A stretch of DNA of 64,000 nucleotides from Kurthia senegalensis (GTDB lineage Bacteria; Bacillota; Bacilli; Bacillales_A; Planococcaceae): contig NZ_HE611064.1 of NCBI RefSeq assembly GCF_000285595.1, positions 205,479 through 269,478 of the forward strand, in the 5' to 3' direction. Of the stretch, positions 18,801-29,079 are shown piece after piece. Below the pieces are notes generated by a model, which had not been told where the DNA came from, searched no databases, and saw only the letters and a program-made list of their open reading frames with translations. Each line of letters starts with the position of its first letter. The stretch's first letter is position 1. Made by a program: the position numbers and the translations under genes.

Positions 18801-21800
18801 TTGTTGATTCATTTGATGATTTTTTGAAGTAATTGTTCGAATGTGTCTTTCTCATCCAAATCGTAGCGATACACGACGGTATTCATCATGAGACCGAGCA
18901 TTTCTTGTAACGCTTCTAGTGGTCTTCCGACAGTTGGGGAACCGATTGTAAAGTCATTCCCTGCACCCATTTTATGAAGTAGTACGGTAAACGTCGTTTG
19001 CAAGACGGTATATAAACTGACTCCTTGTTCTTTGGCTAATTGTTGGCTGGCACGTACGAGGTGTTGTGGCATTTCATGTGTAATATGTGCCCCTTCGTAC
19101 GCACTTTGCCCTTCATCATAAGGAAGAGACACTTCTTCTGACACCGCTTTTAATTGCTGCTCCCAATAAGATAACCCTTCTTCTTTCTTAGGCGTTTCAA
19201 GTAGTTTACGTTGCCATTCAACAAATGCCGCATATGATTTTGGCTGTGTACGTGGCTGTAAATGTTCGTACGCAAACGTGAAATCTTCTAAAAATACCGA
19301 TAATCCAAAACCATCAATCGCTATGTGATGAAATAAAAAGAGTAGTCCCTCTTCATAAGCAAATACGCGTAAGCTTAATTCTTTTTCTAAATCGAATACG
19401 TTATGTGTATGTTGTGCCACATCTAATTCAGAAGCAATCGTTACAGAAATTTTATCTTCCGTAACACGCTGCATCGGCACCCCTTCAACGGTGAAAAACT
19501 TCGTTCGTAAAATCGGATGTTGCTGTTGTAAAATAGCCAGTGTTTCACGAACACGTTGTAAATCATAAGAGAAATGTTCAACGAGCAATGGAATATTGTA
19601 CGTCGCAGATGGTTTCGTTTGTTGCATAAACCACATGCCTTTTTGTGCTGGACTAAGTGGTACGTAAGTCGTTTCTTCTACCTCTTCTAATTCAGGTAAA
19701 GAATGTCTGTCATTCGCATCAAATAAAACAGCAGCAAGTGCACGTACTGTTGGATATTCGAAAATCGTCGCAATCGTCACATCTACATGCCATTGCTTCC
19801 GAATCGCCATCATAAGAGAAGTAGCTAAAATAGAATGCCCTCCTAATTGGAAGAAATGACTCGTCGGCATAACTTGTTCAACGTGTAAAATGGATTGATA
19901 CAACGCAGCTAATTGTTCTTCTATTTCATTTTCAAATGCTTCTTCTATTACTTCAATGTGTGGTTTTGGTAATGCCAAGCGGTTAATTTTCCCATTTGAC
20001 GTTAACGGCCATTTTTCTAAACAGCACCAATCGTCTGGAACCATGTAATCCGGCAACGTTTGTTTCAATATTTCTTTCAGTTGATCCACTTCAGACTTGC
20101 CGATATAATACGCTACTAATCGCTCATCTCGTAGCATGACGAGTGCTTCTTCAATCGTTGGAAGTTGCTCTAGCGCACGTTCAATTTCCACGAGTTCAAC
20201 GCGGAATCCTCGAACTTTCACTTGGAAATCTGTTCGACCAACATAATAAAGTGCCTCACCTTGTCGTTTCACTAAGTCACCGGTTTGATACATACGCCCA
20301 CCATGATGGAAAGGATTGGCGATAAAACGTTCTGCCGTTAATGTTTCACGCCCGTAATAGCCTCGACCAACGCCTTCTCCTGCAATGTATAGTTGCCCTT
20401 CCGTACCGTCTAATACAGGTTGTAAATCATCGTCTAAAATATACAATTCGGTTTGACTAATCGGTTGTCCTAACGTAATGTCATGTGCATCGGTAATGAG
20501 AGCCATCGTCGACCAAATCGTCGTTTCGGTCGGACCATACATATTGAATACTTGCTTCGTCGTTTGCAACATACTTTGTGCAAGCGATTCAGACAATGCC
20601 TCTCCGCCAACAAGTGCTACGATGGACGTTAACTGTTGCGGTATAAATTTCACGAGTGACTTCCAAAGACTCGGTGTCGCTTGTATAAACGTAATATTTT
20701 TCGTTTCAATCCAGTTTGCGAGTGCTAACGGGTCATGAATTTGCTCTGCAGTCGTTAAAACTACTTTCGCTCCAACGGATAACGGTAAAAAACATTCCAA
20801 CATCGAAATATCAAAAGCATTCGTCGTTACAGCGAGTAGCGCATCGTCTTTTGTCATCGGTAATCGTTGTTGCATCCCTACGAGGAAGTTTGATAAATTA
20901 TGACGTTCAATCATAACGCCCTTCGGATTTCCTGTTGATCCAGACGTATAAATCATATAAGCCATCTGTTCAGGGCAGTAGGCTTCTCGTTGCCAATTGC
21001 CTGATAACGATGCCCATGGACGCTCTTCTGTTAGAAGCTGCTTCGCATTGAAATCACATGTTTGTTCACAAATCATCGCTTTAACGTTGGCATCTTGCAT
21101 CATATAGGCAATACGTTCTTTCGGATAAATAGGGTCCATCGGGATATATGTAGCCTGAATTTTCAGAACAGCTATCATACAACTGATTAATTCAGGTGTT
21201 CTCGGTAAATAAAGTGCAACAAAATCTTGCTTTTCAATCCTATTTTTTATGAGCCATTCCGCCATCTGATCACTTTCATAGCCTAATCGTTCGTACGTCC
21301 AATCGCCTGCCTCACTTTGAATAGCAATTGCATTTGGTGAATTACGTACATGCTGTTCAATCATCGATAAGACATCTTCAGAAGCGGTATATGCCCCCGC
21401 TTCAAGTACGCTTTGTTTCAACGTTTCAAAAGCAGGTACGGTGTTTTCATGTAACAATTGTTCAAAATGACCGATCCATTGTGTCAATTGTTCTGTCGTA
21501 TATAAATCGGCATTCGCAAGCAATTCACATTGTAAGCCACCTTCTGCATTCCCGAATAAATTCAATGATAAATCATCAATGACGCCAATCGATTGTTTAT
21601 GCGTCGTAGCGAGACACTCCCCAAAAGCAATCGTTTCATAAAATGGCATAAAGTTCAGTTGCCCTGTACAAATACGCTCTCCTACATGACATCCAGCCTC
21701 TCGCTTAATCTGTTCGAAAGGATACGTCCCGTGTTGTTTAATTTTCAGTTCTTGTTCTTTTATAACTTCAGCCATTTCTAACAATGTTTTAGTCGCGTCC

Positions 21801-22663
21801 ACTTGGATACGGAGCGGCACCATATTCATATGTAAGCACGGTACGTTTGCCGCTTTTGAACCGAAACGTTGCATTAACGGCATATTAATCACAACTTCTT
21901 TTTTGTGTGCTATTTTATACGCAAATAATGCAAAAGCACTCATAAAGTAATGTTGCGGTGAAACTTGTCGTAAGAAGCCTTCTTTATTCCATTTTTGAAC
22001 ATCTTCTACAGAGAAAACCGTCGAAGCGCGAATCACATCACCTGAAAGCGTCGGCATTTTAGAAGAAAAGGCCGCAATTTCTTGTCGTTCTTCCATATAC
22101 GTTTTCCAAAAAGCTTGATCTTCTAAAAAACGTGTACTTTCTTCATATTGTTTTTCTTCTTCTAACACCGCTTCGTACGAATCAAATACGTTGGAAAGCG
22201 GTTGTTGATTCCCTTTTAATAATGCTTCGTATTGTGTAGCGACTGCTCGATACAATAGTTGATACGCGAATGCATCTATCGCAATGTGATGTACTTTCAA
22301 ATACCACGTCGTCTCTTGCGTTTCGCTATTTTGTAAAAGAGCTGTGTAAAAAACGTCTCCTTTTTCTAATGCGAATGGACGATGAAACGTCTCTTCCATC
22401 CATTTAGTCTCGTCACGTACTTCTATTATTGGAACCGTGATAGCTTTTTGTTGTGGTCGCTGGAATACGTGTTCTTCACATTCCACATATTGTTGATGAA
22501 AAACTTCCACTTGTTCAAATGTGTATTGAATGGCACGTTGTAAAAGTTGAACGTCTGGTTTTTTATCAAATTTCACAAATTCCGCCGTAATAAAATTAGA
22601 CTGTTCGGGATTTAATTGGTATGCGTACCACATAGCTAATTGTCCAGTTGTTAAAGGCTTCAT
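15858..22663 (-). CDS. dhbF: Bacillibactin synthetase DhbF (C-A-T-C-A-T-TE), frame broken at 18820-18825
   Basis: A dimodular NRPS of about 2268 residues, read as two frames (22663 to 18809 and 18812 to 15858) because a run of six A lies where seven are needed, inside the second condensation domain. Order: C1 (residues about 1-430, HHIAIDA), A1, carrier (GGHSILA), C2 (HHIAIDG), A2, carrier (GGHSLLA), thioesterase (GWSLGG). The specificity residues of A1 read D-I-L-Q-L-G-M-I-W-K, one change from the DhbF glycine code; A2 reads D-F-W-N-I-G-M-V-H-K, the threonine code. The enzyme should join DHB-Gly-Thr three times and cyclise it to bacillibactin. Confidence 0.93.
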
Positions 22664-22675
22664 ATACGTTCCTCC

Positions 22676-22891
22676 TTATTTAACGATTCGTTCCATCCAA
22701 TGTGCTAACGTTGGATTTTTAACTAATTCCATAAACGTGACATCGCTCCCTGCAGCACGAAAAGCTTCGACGACCATCATCATGCGCATAGAATCCATCC
22801 CTGCATATTGAAGTGATTCGTCACGTGCTAAATCATGTGCATTTCCATCTACATAGTCATTCATTACTTGAAAAAATTGTTGTTCTGTCAT
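22676..22891 (-). CDS. Stand-alone aryl carrier protein
   Basis: A 71-residue acyl carrier protein with the phosphopantetheine site GMDSMRMM (Ser near residue 34) and VTFMELVKNPTLAHW, the pattern of the C-terminal carrier domain of DhbB/EntB (MDSVR...PTLEEW). It should be loaded with 2,3-DHB by the next gene, DhbE, and feed the first condensation domain of DhbF on the other side. It lies 11 bases after dhbE and 12 before dhbF. Separation from dhbB is unlike the B. subtilis and E. coli layout. Confidence 0.9.
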   Translation of the reverse strand: MTEQQFFQVMNDYVDGNAHDLARDESLQYAGMDSMRMMMVVEAFRAAGSDVTFMELVKNPTLAHWMERIVK

Positions 22892-22902
22892 TTTTTACAC
22901 TC

Positions 22903-24501
22903 CTAATTTTCTTGAATTATCACACGTAATTGTTTTTTATTTACTTTACCTAAAGCCGTTTCTGGGAATGCTTCAATCCATTCGATGCGATCGGGAATTT
23001 TATACGTCGCTAACCCTTTTGATTCTAGATACGTAATGAGACGACGTTTTTCTAACGTTTCATCTTGCCTTATAACAAACGCACATATTTTCTCTCCAAG
23101 AAAAGCATCTGGCATGGCGACAACCGCAACATCAAATACACCTTCATGTGCTAATAAATGATTTTCCACTTCTTCTGCGGCGATTTTCTCGCCTCCACGA
23201 TTGATTTGGTCTTTATCACGACCTGTTACCGTAATATAACCTGCTTCATCTACACGAACGATGTCTCCTGTACGGTAAAAGCCGTCTGGCGTAAATGATT
23301 TTTTATTGTGCTCTTCCGCTTTGTAATATCCTTGAATCGTATACGGTCCACGTGTCAGTAAAAAACCTTCTGTATTTACGGGAAGCTCTCGGTCTTCTGC
23401 ATCGACGACTTTGATTTCATCAAAAGGTGAAATCGGTGTTCCTTGTGTACGAACGATTCGCTCTTCTTCATCATCTAAATGCGTATAGTTTACTAATCCT
23501 TCTGCCATACCAAACACTTGCTGCAACTTACAGCCGAAAGTCGGCATAACTTTTCTCGCAAGCTCTTCACTTAACTTCGCTCCACCAACGAGCATGACTT
23601 CTAAAGAATGAATATTTTCTGTGCGGAATTTCAAAGCGAACATCCACTGAATCACGATTGGTGGTACGAGCGCAACCATCGTAATTTTTTCACGTTCAAT
23701 AAGCGGAAATGCTTCATCCGCACTTGGTGTATCACTCATCACTACCGTACCGCCAGCGTAAAAGACGCCAAGAATACCTGGTGAACTCATCGGATAATTG
23801 TGCGCCACTGGCAAGACGACTAAAAATCTCGTTTTAGCTGTCACCTGACAAATTTCCACACTTTTCTTTAACGTATAAATGTATTCATCATGCGTTCGAG
23901 GGATTAATTTAGATAATCCCGTCGTACCACCTGATAATTGTAAGAAAGCGACATCTGAACCTCGTACGTCTACTTTTTGAAATGGCTCATCTTTATATAA
24001 CGATTCTAGAGGCGTTTGCTTCGTCTCTCCAGTTAAAATAATATGTTTCAATTTGGGAGAAACAGCTTGCACTTTTTCCATCATGTTTTCATAACAAAAA
24101 TTTTGATACGTAGCCGCTCCAATATAAGCGACCGCTTCTGAAAACTGACAAAAATATGAGATTTCATTCAATCGATGTGATGGAAGGGCGAATACAGGTA
24201 ATGCCCCAATGAAAAACAAAGCAAAAATCGTTTCGACGTAAGCGATTGTATTCGGTAATTGGACGACGACTCGTTCTTCTTTTTGAATGCCCATTTGTTG
24301 AAATCCTACTGCCAATTGTTCACTTCGTTTGACAAGTTGTGCATATGTACGTTCTGTATCAAATGCTTTCACGGCAACAGCATTAGGGTACAATACAGCT
24401 TTCATTCGCAGCATATCCCCTATGCTATAACCTTCCCAGCATCCTTGTTCTTTATAAAAAGCAGCGCGTTCTTTTGGCCACGCTGTATATCCTTCTAACA
24501 T
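22903..24501 (-). CDS. dhbE: 2,3-dihydroxybenzoate-AMP ligase
   Basis: A 532-residue adenylating enzyme that activates 2,3-DHB and loads it on the aryl carrier protein. Seen: FLQLSGGTTGLSKLIPRTH near residue 190 (A3 core), PVAHNYPMSSPG typical of aryl acid ligases, FGMAEGLVNYT near 330, YRTGDIVR near 410 and GRDKDQINRGGEKI near 430. AAAGGAGTG precedes the start. First gene of the operon, directly behind a Fur box. Confidence 0.95.
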   Translation of the reverse strand: MLEGYTAWPKERAAFYKEQGCWEGYSIGDMLRMKAVLYPNAVAVKAFDTERTYAQLVKRSEQLAVGFQQMGIQKEERVVVQLPNTIAYVETIFALFFIGALPVFALPSHRLNEISYFCQFSEAVAYIGAATYQNFCYENMMEKVQAVSPKLKHIILTGETKQTPLESLYKDEPFQKVDVRGSDVAFLQLSGGTTGLSKLIPRTHDEYIYTLKKSVEICQVTAKTRFLVVLPVAHNYPMSSPGILGVFYAGGTVVMSDTPSADEAFPLIEREKITMVALVPPIVIQWMFALKFRTENIHSLEVMLVGGAKLSEELARKVMPTFGCKLQQVFGMAEGLVNYTHLDDEEERIVRTQGTPISPFDEIKVVDAEDRELPVNTEGFLLTRGPYTIQGYYKAEEHNKKSFTPDGFYRTGDIVRVDEAGYITVTGRDKDQINRGGEKIAAEEVENHLLAHEGVFDVAVVAMPDAFLGEKICAFVIRQDETLEKRRLITYLESKGLATYKIPDRIEWIEAFPETALGKVNKKQLRVIIQEN

Positions 24502-24521
24502 GTGAACACTCCTTTATTTCT

Positions 24522-24540
24522 GATAATGATAATCATTTTC
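24522..24540. promoter_or_regulatory. Fur box of siderophore operon
   Basis: GATAATGATAATCATTTTC matches 18 of 19 bases of the Fur consensus. It lies between the promoter and the dhbE start, so iron-loaded Fur should block the whole operon. Confidence 0.92.
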
Positions 24541-24556
24541 ATTTATGTTCACTTTC

Positions 24557-24586
24557 AGTATATTCCCGTTTTTTAAAAATGGTCAA
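24557..24586 (-). promoter_or_regulatory. Sigma-A promoter of dhb operon
   Basis: Minus strand -35 TTGACC (24581-24586), 18-base spacer, -10 TATACT (24557-24562). Transcription would start just before the Fur box. Confidence 0.75.
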
Positions 24587-24599
24587 CGCCATTAATCAA

Positions 24600-25020
24600 A
24601 ATTCATACATTTTACTTAAAAGTAGCGAAAAGAAAAAGAAATGGCTTTTCACATACGAAAAATAGAAAATATACGTCCAAAAAGAGATTTAAACGATTTA
24701 TAATAGCTTAAAAAACGATTCAGTCCACTAATTTAGTTTGAATTCAAACTAATATTTTGTGCATATTTTTTATTCTCATTTGTATAATATTCCGATAAAA
24801 CGTATTTATATTTTGTTTTTTATCCATTTTATAAATTATAAAAATCCATATTCAATAAAAATAAATACCTTGTGTATTTTGAATTAAAAATTATTCCATT
24901 TTATAAATCAAAAGACTTTCTATTTTTATTTTTCATTTAATTTCTAGTTATTTTAAGCATTTACGATGTAGTAGACACGATTTTCATGCCCTTCTATTCT
25001 TTTTTAGGTATTCTTTCAAA
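24600..25020. other. AT-rich intergenic region, no gene seen
   Basis: About 420 bases, strongly A+T rich, with repeated ATTTTATAAAT-like words (near 24828-24840 and 24898-24908) and no open frame with a ribosome-binding site. It separates the dhb promoter from the terminator of the nuclease gene. I see no convincing element in it. Confidence 0.5.
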
Positions 25021-25023
25021 CAC

Positions 25024-25060
25024 AAAAAACCAGCCCGACATAATGTCAGACTGGTTTTTT
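25024..25060 (-). terminator. Intrinsic terminator of WHH nuclease gene
   Basis: AAAACCAG / CTGGTTTT stem extended by GACA/TGTC, with a T run on the minus strand, 15 bases beyond the stop codon. Confidence 0.75.
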
Positions 25061-25074
25061 ACTACGTTATTCAT

Positions 25075-25905
25075 TTACATTTGTTCATTCCATAATACGC
25101 TCGCGCTTGAATGTGGTTTTAATGCGTGTTCTTCCTCACTAACGAGTTGCATACGACCTAATGTAACATCATGATGCCACACGTAATGTTCTGGTGTCAT
25201 ACCGTGAGACAAATTGATTCGATCCAATTCCGTTAAAGATAACTCACGCCCTATTTGCTCATCTTGTTTCAACGCTTCATCTAATTTTTTATTACAATAA
25301 CTCACTTGCTGAAGCGTCTCTGCACCGTAAAGTGATTCTATTAAATTCACTTCATAAAAAACAGTAAACGTTGGGAAATTTTCGATTTCTGGTGTCGCTT
25401 CAAAAGGTGGTTTCGTTGCAACTATCGGCGTTTCTTCTGAAGATTCTTTTTTAAAAGCATCATATTCTGTCATACCTGAAGAGCCGGCAACGACCGCTTT
25501 GCTTAATGTTTTAAAACCTGACGTTGTTCGCTCACGGTCATTATAAGCAACTCCTTTGACGACTTCTACACCATTTTTCGCAACTGTTGAAATCGTGCTT
25601 CCTATATCTTTAACGATATACGTTCCCGCATGCTTCAAATCTGCTACGCCACGGTCTACTGCTGCATCATCTTTTTTCGCAAGACCAACACCCGCTGTAA
25701 CCGTACCATCAATAACAGCTCCTGTAACTTTCACCGTATTTCCCGTAACTTTCCCTGCAAGTGGCGCTAATTCTTCTACCCAATCGCCCGTTCCTTTTAA
25801 TGGTGTTTGCTGAATGCCTTTTCCAATGAGTGTCACACTTGTTTTGACCGTACGATCCACTACATTTCCAACCTTTTTACTGAGACGTTTACCTAAATCC
25901 ATCAT
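25075..25905 (-). CDS. Orphan toxin-like protein with C-terminal WHH (HNH-type) nuclease domain
   Basis: A 276-residue soluble protein. Residues 1-145 are a Gly/Val/Thr-rich stretch of repeated short amphipathic units (VTGNTVKVTGAVIDGTVTAG) of unknown fold, without signal peptide or LXG motif. Residues about 175-276 match the WHH nuclease pattern of polymorphic toxins: F-P-x-F...FYEVNL, GMTPEHYVWHHDVTLGRM, QLVSEEEH and a last His, the metal-binding W-H-H and L-V...H...H set. Monocistronic with GAGGGGGA upstream. No secretion signal and no adjacent immunity gene are seen; an SMI1/KNR4 gene lies 8 kb away. Domain call good, biological role unknown. Confidence 0.65.
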   Translation of the reverse strand: MMDLGKRLSKKVGNVVDRTVKTSVTLIGKGIQQTPLKGTGDWVEELAPLAGKVTGNTVKVTGAVIDGTVTAGVGLAKKDDAAVDRGVADLKHAGTYIVKDIGSTISTVAKNGVEVVKGVAYNDRERTTSGFKTLSKAVVAGSSGMTEYDAFKKESSEETPIVATKPPFEATPEIENFPTFTVFYEVNLIESLYGAETLQQVSYCNKKLDEALKQDEQIGRELSLTELDRINLSHGMTPEHYVWHHDVTLGRMQLVSEEEHALKPHSSASVLWNEQM

Positions 25906-26010
25906 CCATTCCCCCTCATTAAAATTTGTACCTTCAGTTTACACGATGCACGTACTCGATGACTAACGATATGAATAGAAACGTATGACACTACGTTTAA
26001 CATTGTACAT

Positions 26011-26048
26011 AAAAAAGACAATGTATCCTATTGAATACATTGTCTTTT
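26011..26048 (-). terminator. Intrinsic terminator of leuA
   Basis: AAAAGACAATGTAT / ATACATTGTCTTTT stem, T run on the minus strand, just past the leuA stop. Confidence 0.8.
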
Positions 26049-26066
26049 ATTGCTACCAAGCCATCT

Positions 26067-27635
26067 TTAAAAAATCGTAGACGGCACAATTTGTTCAACT
26101 AAAATCGTGTTCACTGCATTTAAATACGCTTCCGCACTTGCTCGTATAACGTCTGTATGTGTTGCTTTAGCAATGTATGTCTTTCCTTCGTACTTCACTT
26201 GAATTTTCACTTTCCCAAGTGCCTCTTTCCCTCGCGTTACACTAGAAATTTTATATTCCATTACGTCAAAGTCTAAATCAACCACTTCATTTAATGCCGT
26301 ATATAGTGCATCAATCGGCCCTGTTCCTACCGTACTCGCCTTCCGCACTTGATCCCCTTTGGAAACTTGGACAGTTGCTGAAGGAAAAATTGGATTACTA
26401 ATGACTTGTAAATCATCTAATACGTAAAAAGATTCTGCTTGTTGCATAAATGAGGACGCTTCATTGTTACGATGTAAATAATTATCGACGAGAATGAATA
26501 AATCGTGATCATACACTTCTTTTTTCGCATCTGCTAAATCGAGGAAATCTTTGAAAACTGCTTCGAATTGTTCATCTGTAATATCAATCGTTAAGTTTTG
26601 AATCGCATTACGCACAGCATGACGCCCCGAACGTGCCGTTAAGACAAGCTCCATATCGTCCAACCCAATTTCTGTCGGGTGGATAATTTCATACGCATCT
26701 CGTGACTTTAATAACCCATCTTGGTGAATACCTGATGAATGGGCAAATGCATTGTCTCCCGTAATCGCTTTATTTACTTGTACGTCTAATCCCATTAAAC
26801 TCGAAACAATTTTAGACGTATTCATAATTTCTTTTTTGTTAATGGTCGTATGCGCATCGTAATAATCTCCACGTGTCGAAAGCGCCATCACGACTTCTTC
26901 TAATGCGGCATTTCCCGCTCTTTCTCCTATGCCGTTAATCGTACATTCTACTTTATCTGCCCCGTTTTTAATCGCTTGCAGTGTATTCGCCGTTGCCATT
27001 CCTAAATCATTATGACAATGAACGCTCAGTAATACGTCTGGATTCATATTTTTAATTCGATCATTTAATTTATAAACGAGTTCTCCAAATTGTTCTGGTA
27101 CTGCCCAACCGACTGTATCCGGTACGTTAATCATCGTTGCACCCGCTTTTATGACCGCTTCAATTGTTGACCATAAATAATCAAAGTCTGAGCGACTCGC
27201 ATCTTCTGTCGAATATTGAACTTGTGGCATGAGCGTTTTTGCATACTTCACTGCATCGATTCCGATTTGTAAAATTTGATCTTTCGACTTACTAAATTTT
27301 TTCTCCACATGTATATCAGACGTTCCGAGCACCATATGAATCATTGGATTTTCTGCGTATTTCACCGCATTGTACACCGCATCAATATCCCCTTTTACAG
27401 CACGTGCTAACGCGGTAATCATAATGTCGCTCGTATTCCCGATTTGTGTAGCAACTTGTTTTACCGATTGAAAGTCGCCTTCAGACGATGCCGGAAAACC
27501 TGCTTCGATAATGTCTACTTGTAATTTTTTTAATTGATGTGCCACCTCTAATTTTTCATAAATATTTAATTTTGCACCCGGAACTTGCTCTCCATCACGT
27601 AATGTTGTATCAAATAGCCAAATTTTTCTCGTCAT
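26067..27635 (-). CDS. leuA: 2-isopropylmalate synthase
   Basis: A 522-residue enzyme that condenses acetyl-CoA with 2-oxoisovalerate, the first committed step to leucine. Seen: [16 protein letters not shown] near residue 8, [22 protein letters not shown] near 205, [18 protein letters not shown] near 230, [14 protein letters not shown] near 290, and the LeuA allosteric domain from about 390 to the end. Start chosen at the ATG at 27635 with AAGGAGTG upstream; a TTG two codons earlier is less likely. It stands alone, without leuBCD, behind a leucine T-box. Confidence 0.95.
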   Translation of the reverse strand: MTRKIWLFDTTLRDGEQVPGAKLNIYEKLEVAHQLKKLQVDIIEAGFPASSEGDFQSVKQVATQIGNTSDIMITALARAVKGDIDAVYNAVKYAENPMIHMVLGTSDIHVEKKFSKSKDQILQIGIDAVKYAKTLMPQVQYSTEDASRSDFDYLWSTIEAVIKAGATMINVPDTVGWAVPEQFGELVYKLNDRIKNMNPDVLLSVHCHNDLGMATANTLQAIKNGADKVECTINGIGERAGNAALEEVVMALSTRGDYYDAHTTINKKEIMNTSKIVSSLMGLDVQVNKAITGDNAFAHSSGIHQDGLLKSRDAYEIIHPTEIGLDDMELVLTARSGRHAVRNAIQNLTIDITDEQFEAVFKDFLDLADAKKEVYDHDLFILVDNYLHRNNEASSFMQQAESFYVLDDLQVISNPIFPSATVQVSKGDQVRKASTVGTGPIDALYTALNEVVDLDFDVMEYKISSVTRGKEALGKVKIQVKYEGKTYIAKATHTDVIRASAEAYLNAVNTILVEQIVPSTIF

Positions 27636-27664
27636 CGCCAAACACTCCTTTTTAGTTAAAAAAT

Positions 27665-27912
27665 ATAAAAAACCCCGTCTCTATATAGAGACGAGGTTTG
27701 CTCGCGGTACCACTCTAATTAAGCAATGTAATATATTGCTCCAACTTAAAACGTCATAACGTTCGTTACCCGACTAATACTACTATTCTTCACATTAGCT
27801 GCTCCTAGACGAGTTCGAAAGAGTAACATGCTAATTCCCACCAACCATTAGCTCTCTAAAATGTTCAATTCTTTCTACTACTTCTACTCAAAGCATGTAA
27901 TATATTGCGTTT
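27665..27912 (-). promoter_or_regulatory. Leucine T-box leader
   Basis: Minus-strand leader with the T-box sequence AGAGTGGTACCGCGAGC (27700-27716), a terminator hairpin (AACCCCGTCTC.../GAGACGAGGTTT, 27668-27700) and a Stem I region with AGAGAG, GGTTGGTG and a specifier context GAA-CTC-GTC. The specifier codon CTC (27811-27813) is leucine, fitting leuA. Uncharged tRNA-Leu should favour antitermination. Confidence 0.9.
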
Positions 27913-27917
27913 TTATT

Positions 27918-27946
27918 ATCATACGCATTTACAAATGCTTTGTCAA
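27918..27946 (-). promoter_or_regulatory. Sigma-A promoter of T-box leuA unit
   Basis: -35 TTGACA (27941-27946), 17-base spacer, -10 TATGAT (27918-27923) on the minus strand, directly before the T-box leader. Confidence 0.8.
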
Positions 27947-27961
27947 TAAATATTCAGAAAA

Positions 27962-28738
27962 TTAAATCTTCGATATGTTCGGACGTTCATTTTGCCACGT
28001 TATTTCAACTGGAACCTCTACAAAATCACTCATAATTTCAGATGTAAGTAACTCTTTCGTATTTCCTGCTTGGAATACTTGCCCACGTTTCAATAACAAT
28101 GTTTTTGTGAATTGTGGCAGTATTTCATTTAAATGATGTGTCACATACAATAGCGTCGGTCCATTTTCTGCTTCTGCCATTTTTTCGATTGTTTCCAGCA
28201 ATTCTTCTCGCGCGATAAAATCAAAACCTGTCGCTGGTTCATCTAATATTAAAACTTCGGGGTCTGCCATTAAAGCACGTCCGAGTAGAGCACGTTGCTT
28301 TTGTCCCTGAGATAAAAGAGCGTACGGCTTATTCGCATAATCATACGAACCAAGTTGCTGTAAAATCCGTTTTGCTTTTTCACGCATCGCATCGCTCGGC
28401 TTTTCATATAAACCAATCGATGCAAAAGCGCCGCTCAAGACGATTTCAAAACTATTGTCGTCCGTATGTAATTTATCTTGTACGCCTGCAGAAACGATGC
28501 TAATTTTCCGTCTTAATTCATCCCCGAGTACCGATTGTCCAAACACTTTACCGCAAACTTCCACTTCACCAGAAGTCGGGAAATAGTACGCACAAAGCAT
28601 GTTGAGTAAGGCTGTTTTTCCCGCGCCGTTCATACCATATACAGCCCAGTGTTCCCCTTCCTCTACGTGCCAATCAACATGATTTAATATGTGATCGTCG
28701 CCACGAACTAATGAAACGTCTTTTAAATGAATAACCAT
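27962..28738 (-). CDS. ABC transporter ATP-binding protein (YlmA-like)
   Basis: A 258-residue stand-alone ABC ATPase. Seen: Walker A GMNGAGKTALL near residue 36, Q-loop region, signature LSQGQKQRALLGRAL near 140, Walker B VLILDEPATGFD near 162 and the H-loop YVTHHLNEI near 198. The start at 28738 has AAAGGGGGA upstream; in-frame codons further up lack a site. No permease or binding protein is adjacent, so the transported substrate or even a transport role is open. It resembles the B. subtilis orphan YlmA. Confidence 0.88.
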   Translation of the reverse strand: MVIHLKDVSLVRGDDHILNHVDWHVEEGEHWAVYGMNGAGKTALLNMLCAYYFPTSGEVEVCGKVFGQSVLGDELRRKISIVSAGVQDKLHTDDNSFEIVLSGAFASIGLYEKPSDAMREKAKRILQQLGSYDYANKPYALLSQGQKQRALLGRALMADPEVLILDEPATGFDFIAREELLETIEKMAEAENGPTLLYVTHHLNEILPQFTKTLLLKRGQVFQAGNTKELLTSEIMSDFVEVPVEITWQNERPNISKI

Positions 28739-28800
28739 TTTCCATTCCCCCTTTATGTCTACCGTCATCGTACTGCTAGTCATATAAGAAAGCAATGAAC

Positions 28801-28839
28801 AAAAAAAGAACGATCTTTGCGTTCCAAAGATCGTTCTTC
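28801..28839 (-). terminator. Intrinsic terminator after the 59-residue ORF
   Basis: AGAACGATCTTT / AAAGATCGTTCT stem with T run on the minus strand, 10 bases past the stop codon of the small gene. Confidence 0.8.
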
Positions 28840-28848
28840 TTTCATGTA

Positions 28849-29028
28849 TTAACCGATTAAGTTATGTTTTACAACTTCGTAAGCTTGGCAAATGTCCATC
28901 ATATCTTGTTCTTCTGATTCGATTAAGTCTGTTGCAATCGCGTATAAGTCCGCTTCATCATTCATTGTTAAATCATTTAATAATTGGCTTTCCATTTGTT
29001 CTACATATTGTTGAATTGAATTGTTCAT
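28849..29028 (-). CDS. Small acidic helical protein, unknown function
   Basis: A 59-residue protein beginning MNNSIQQYVEQMESQLL, rich in Asp/Glu/Gln and predicted mostly helical (DLTMNDEADLYAIATDLIESEEQDMMD). The start at 29028 has AGAGGAGA nine bases upstream; a longer in-frame form starting at 29073 lacks one. Own terminator, so a real gene is likely. I do not recognise the family. Confidence 0.6.
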   Translation of the reverse strand: MNNSIQQYVEQMESQLLNDLTMNDEADLYAIATDLIESEEQDMMDICQAYEVVKHNLIG

Positions 29029-29079
29029 CTGTATTATTCTCCTCTTGTAATCTGTATTAAAATCCTTAGTCATTTAGGA

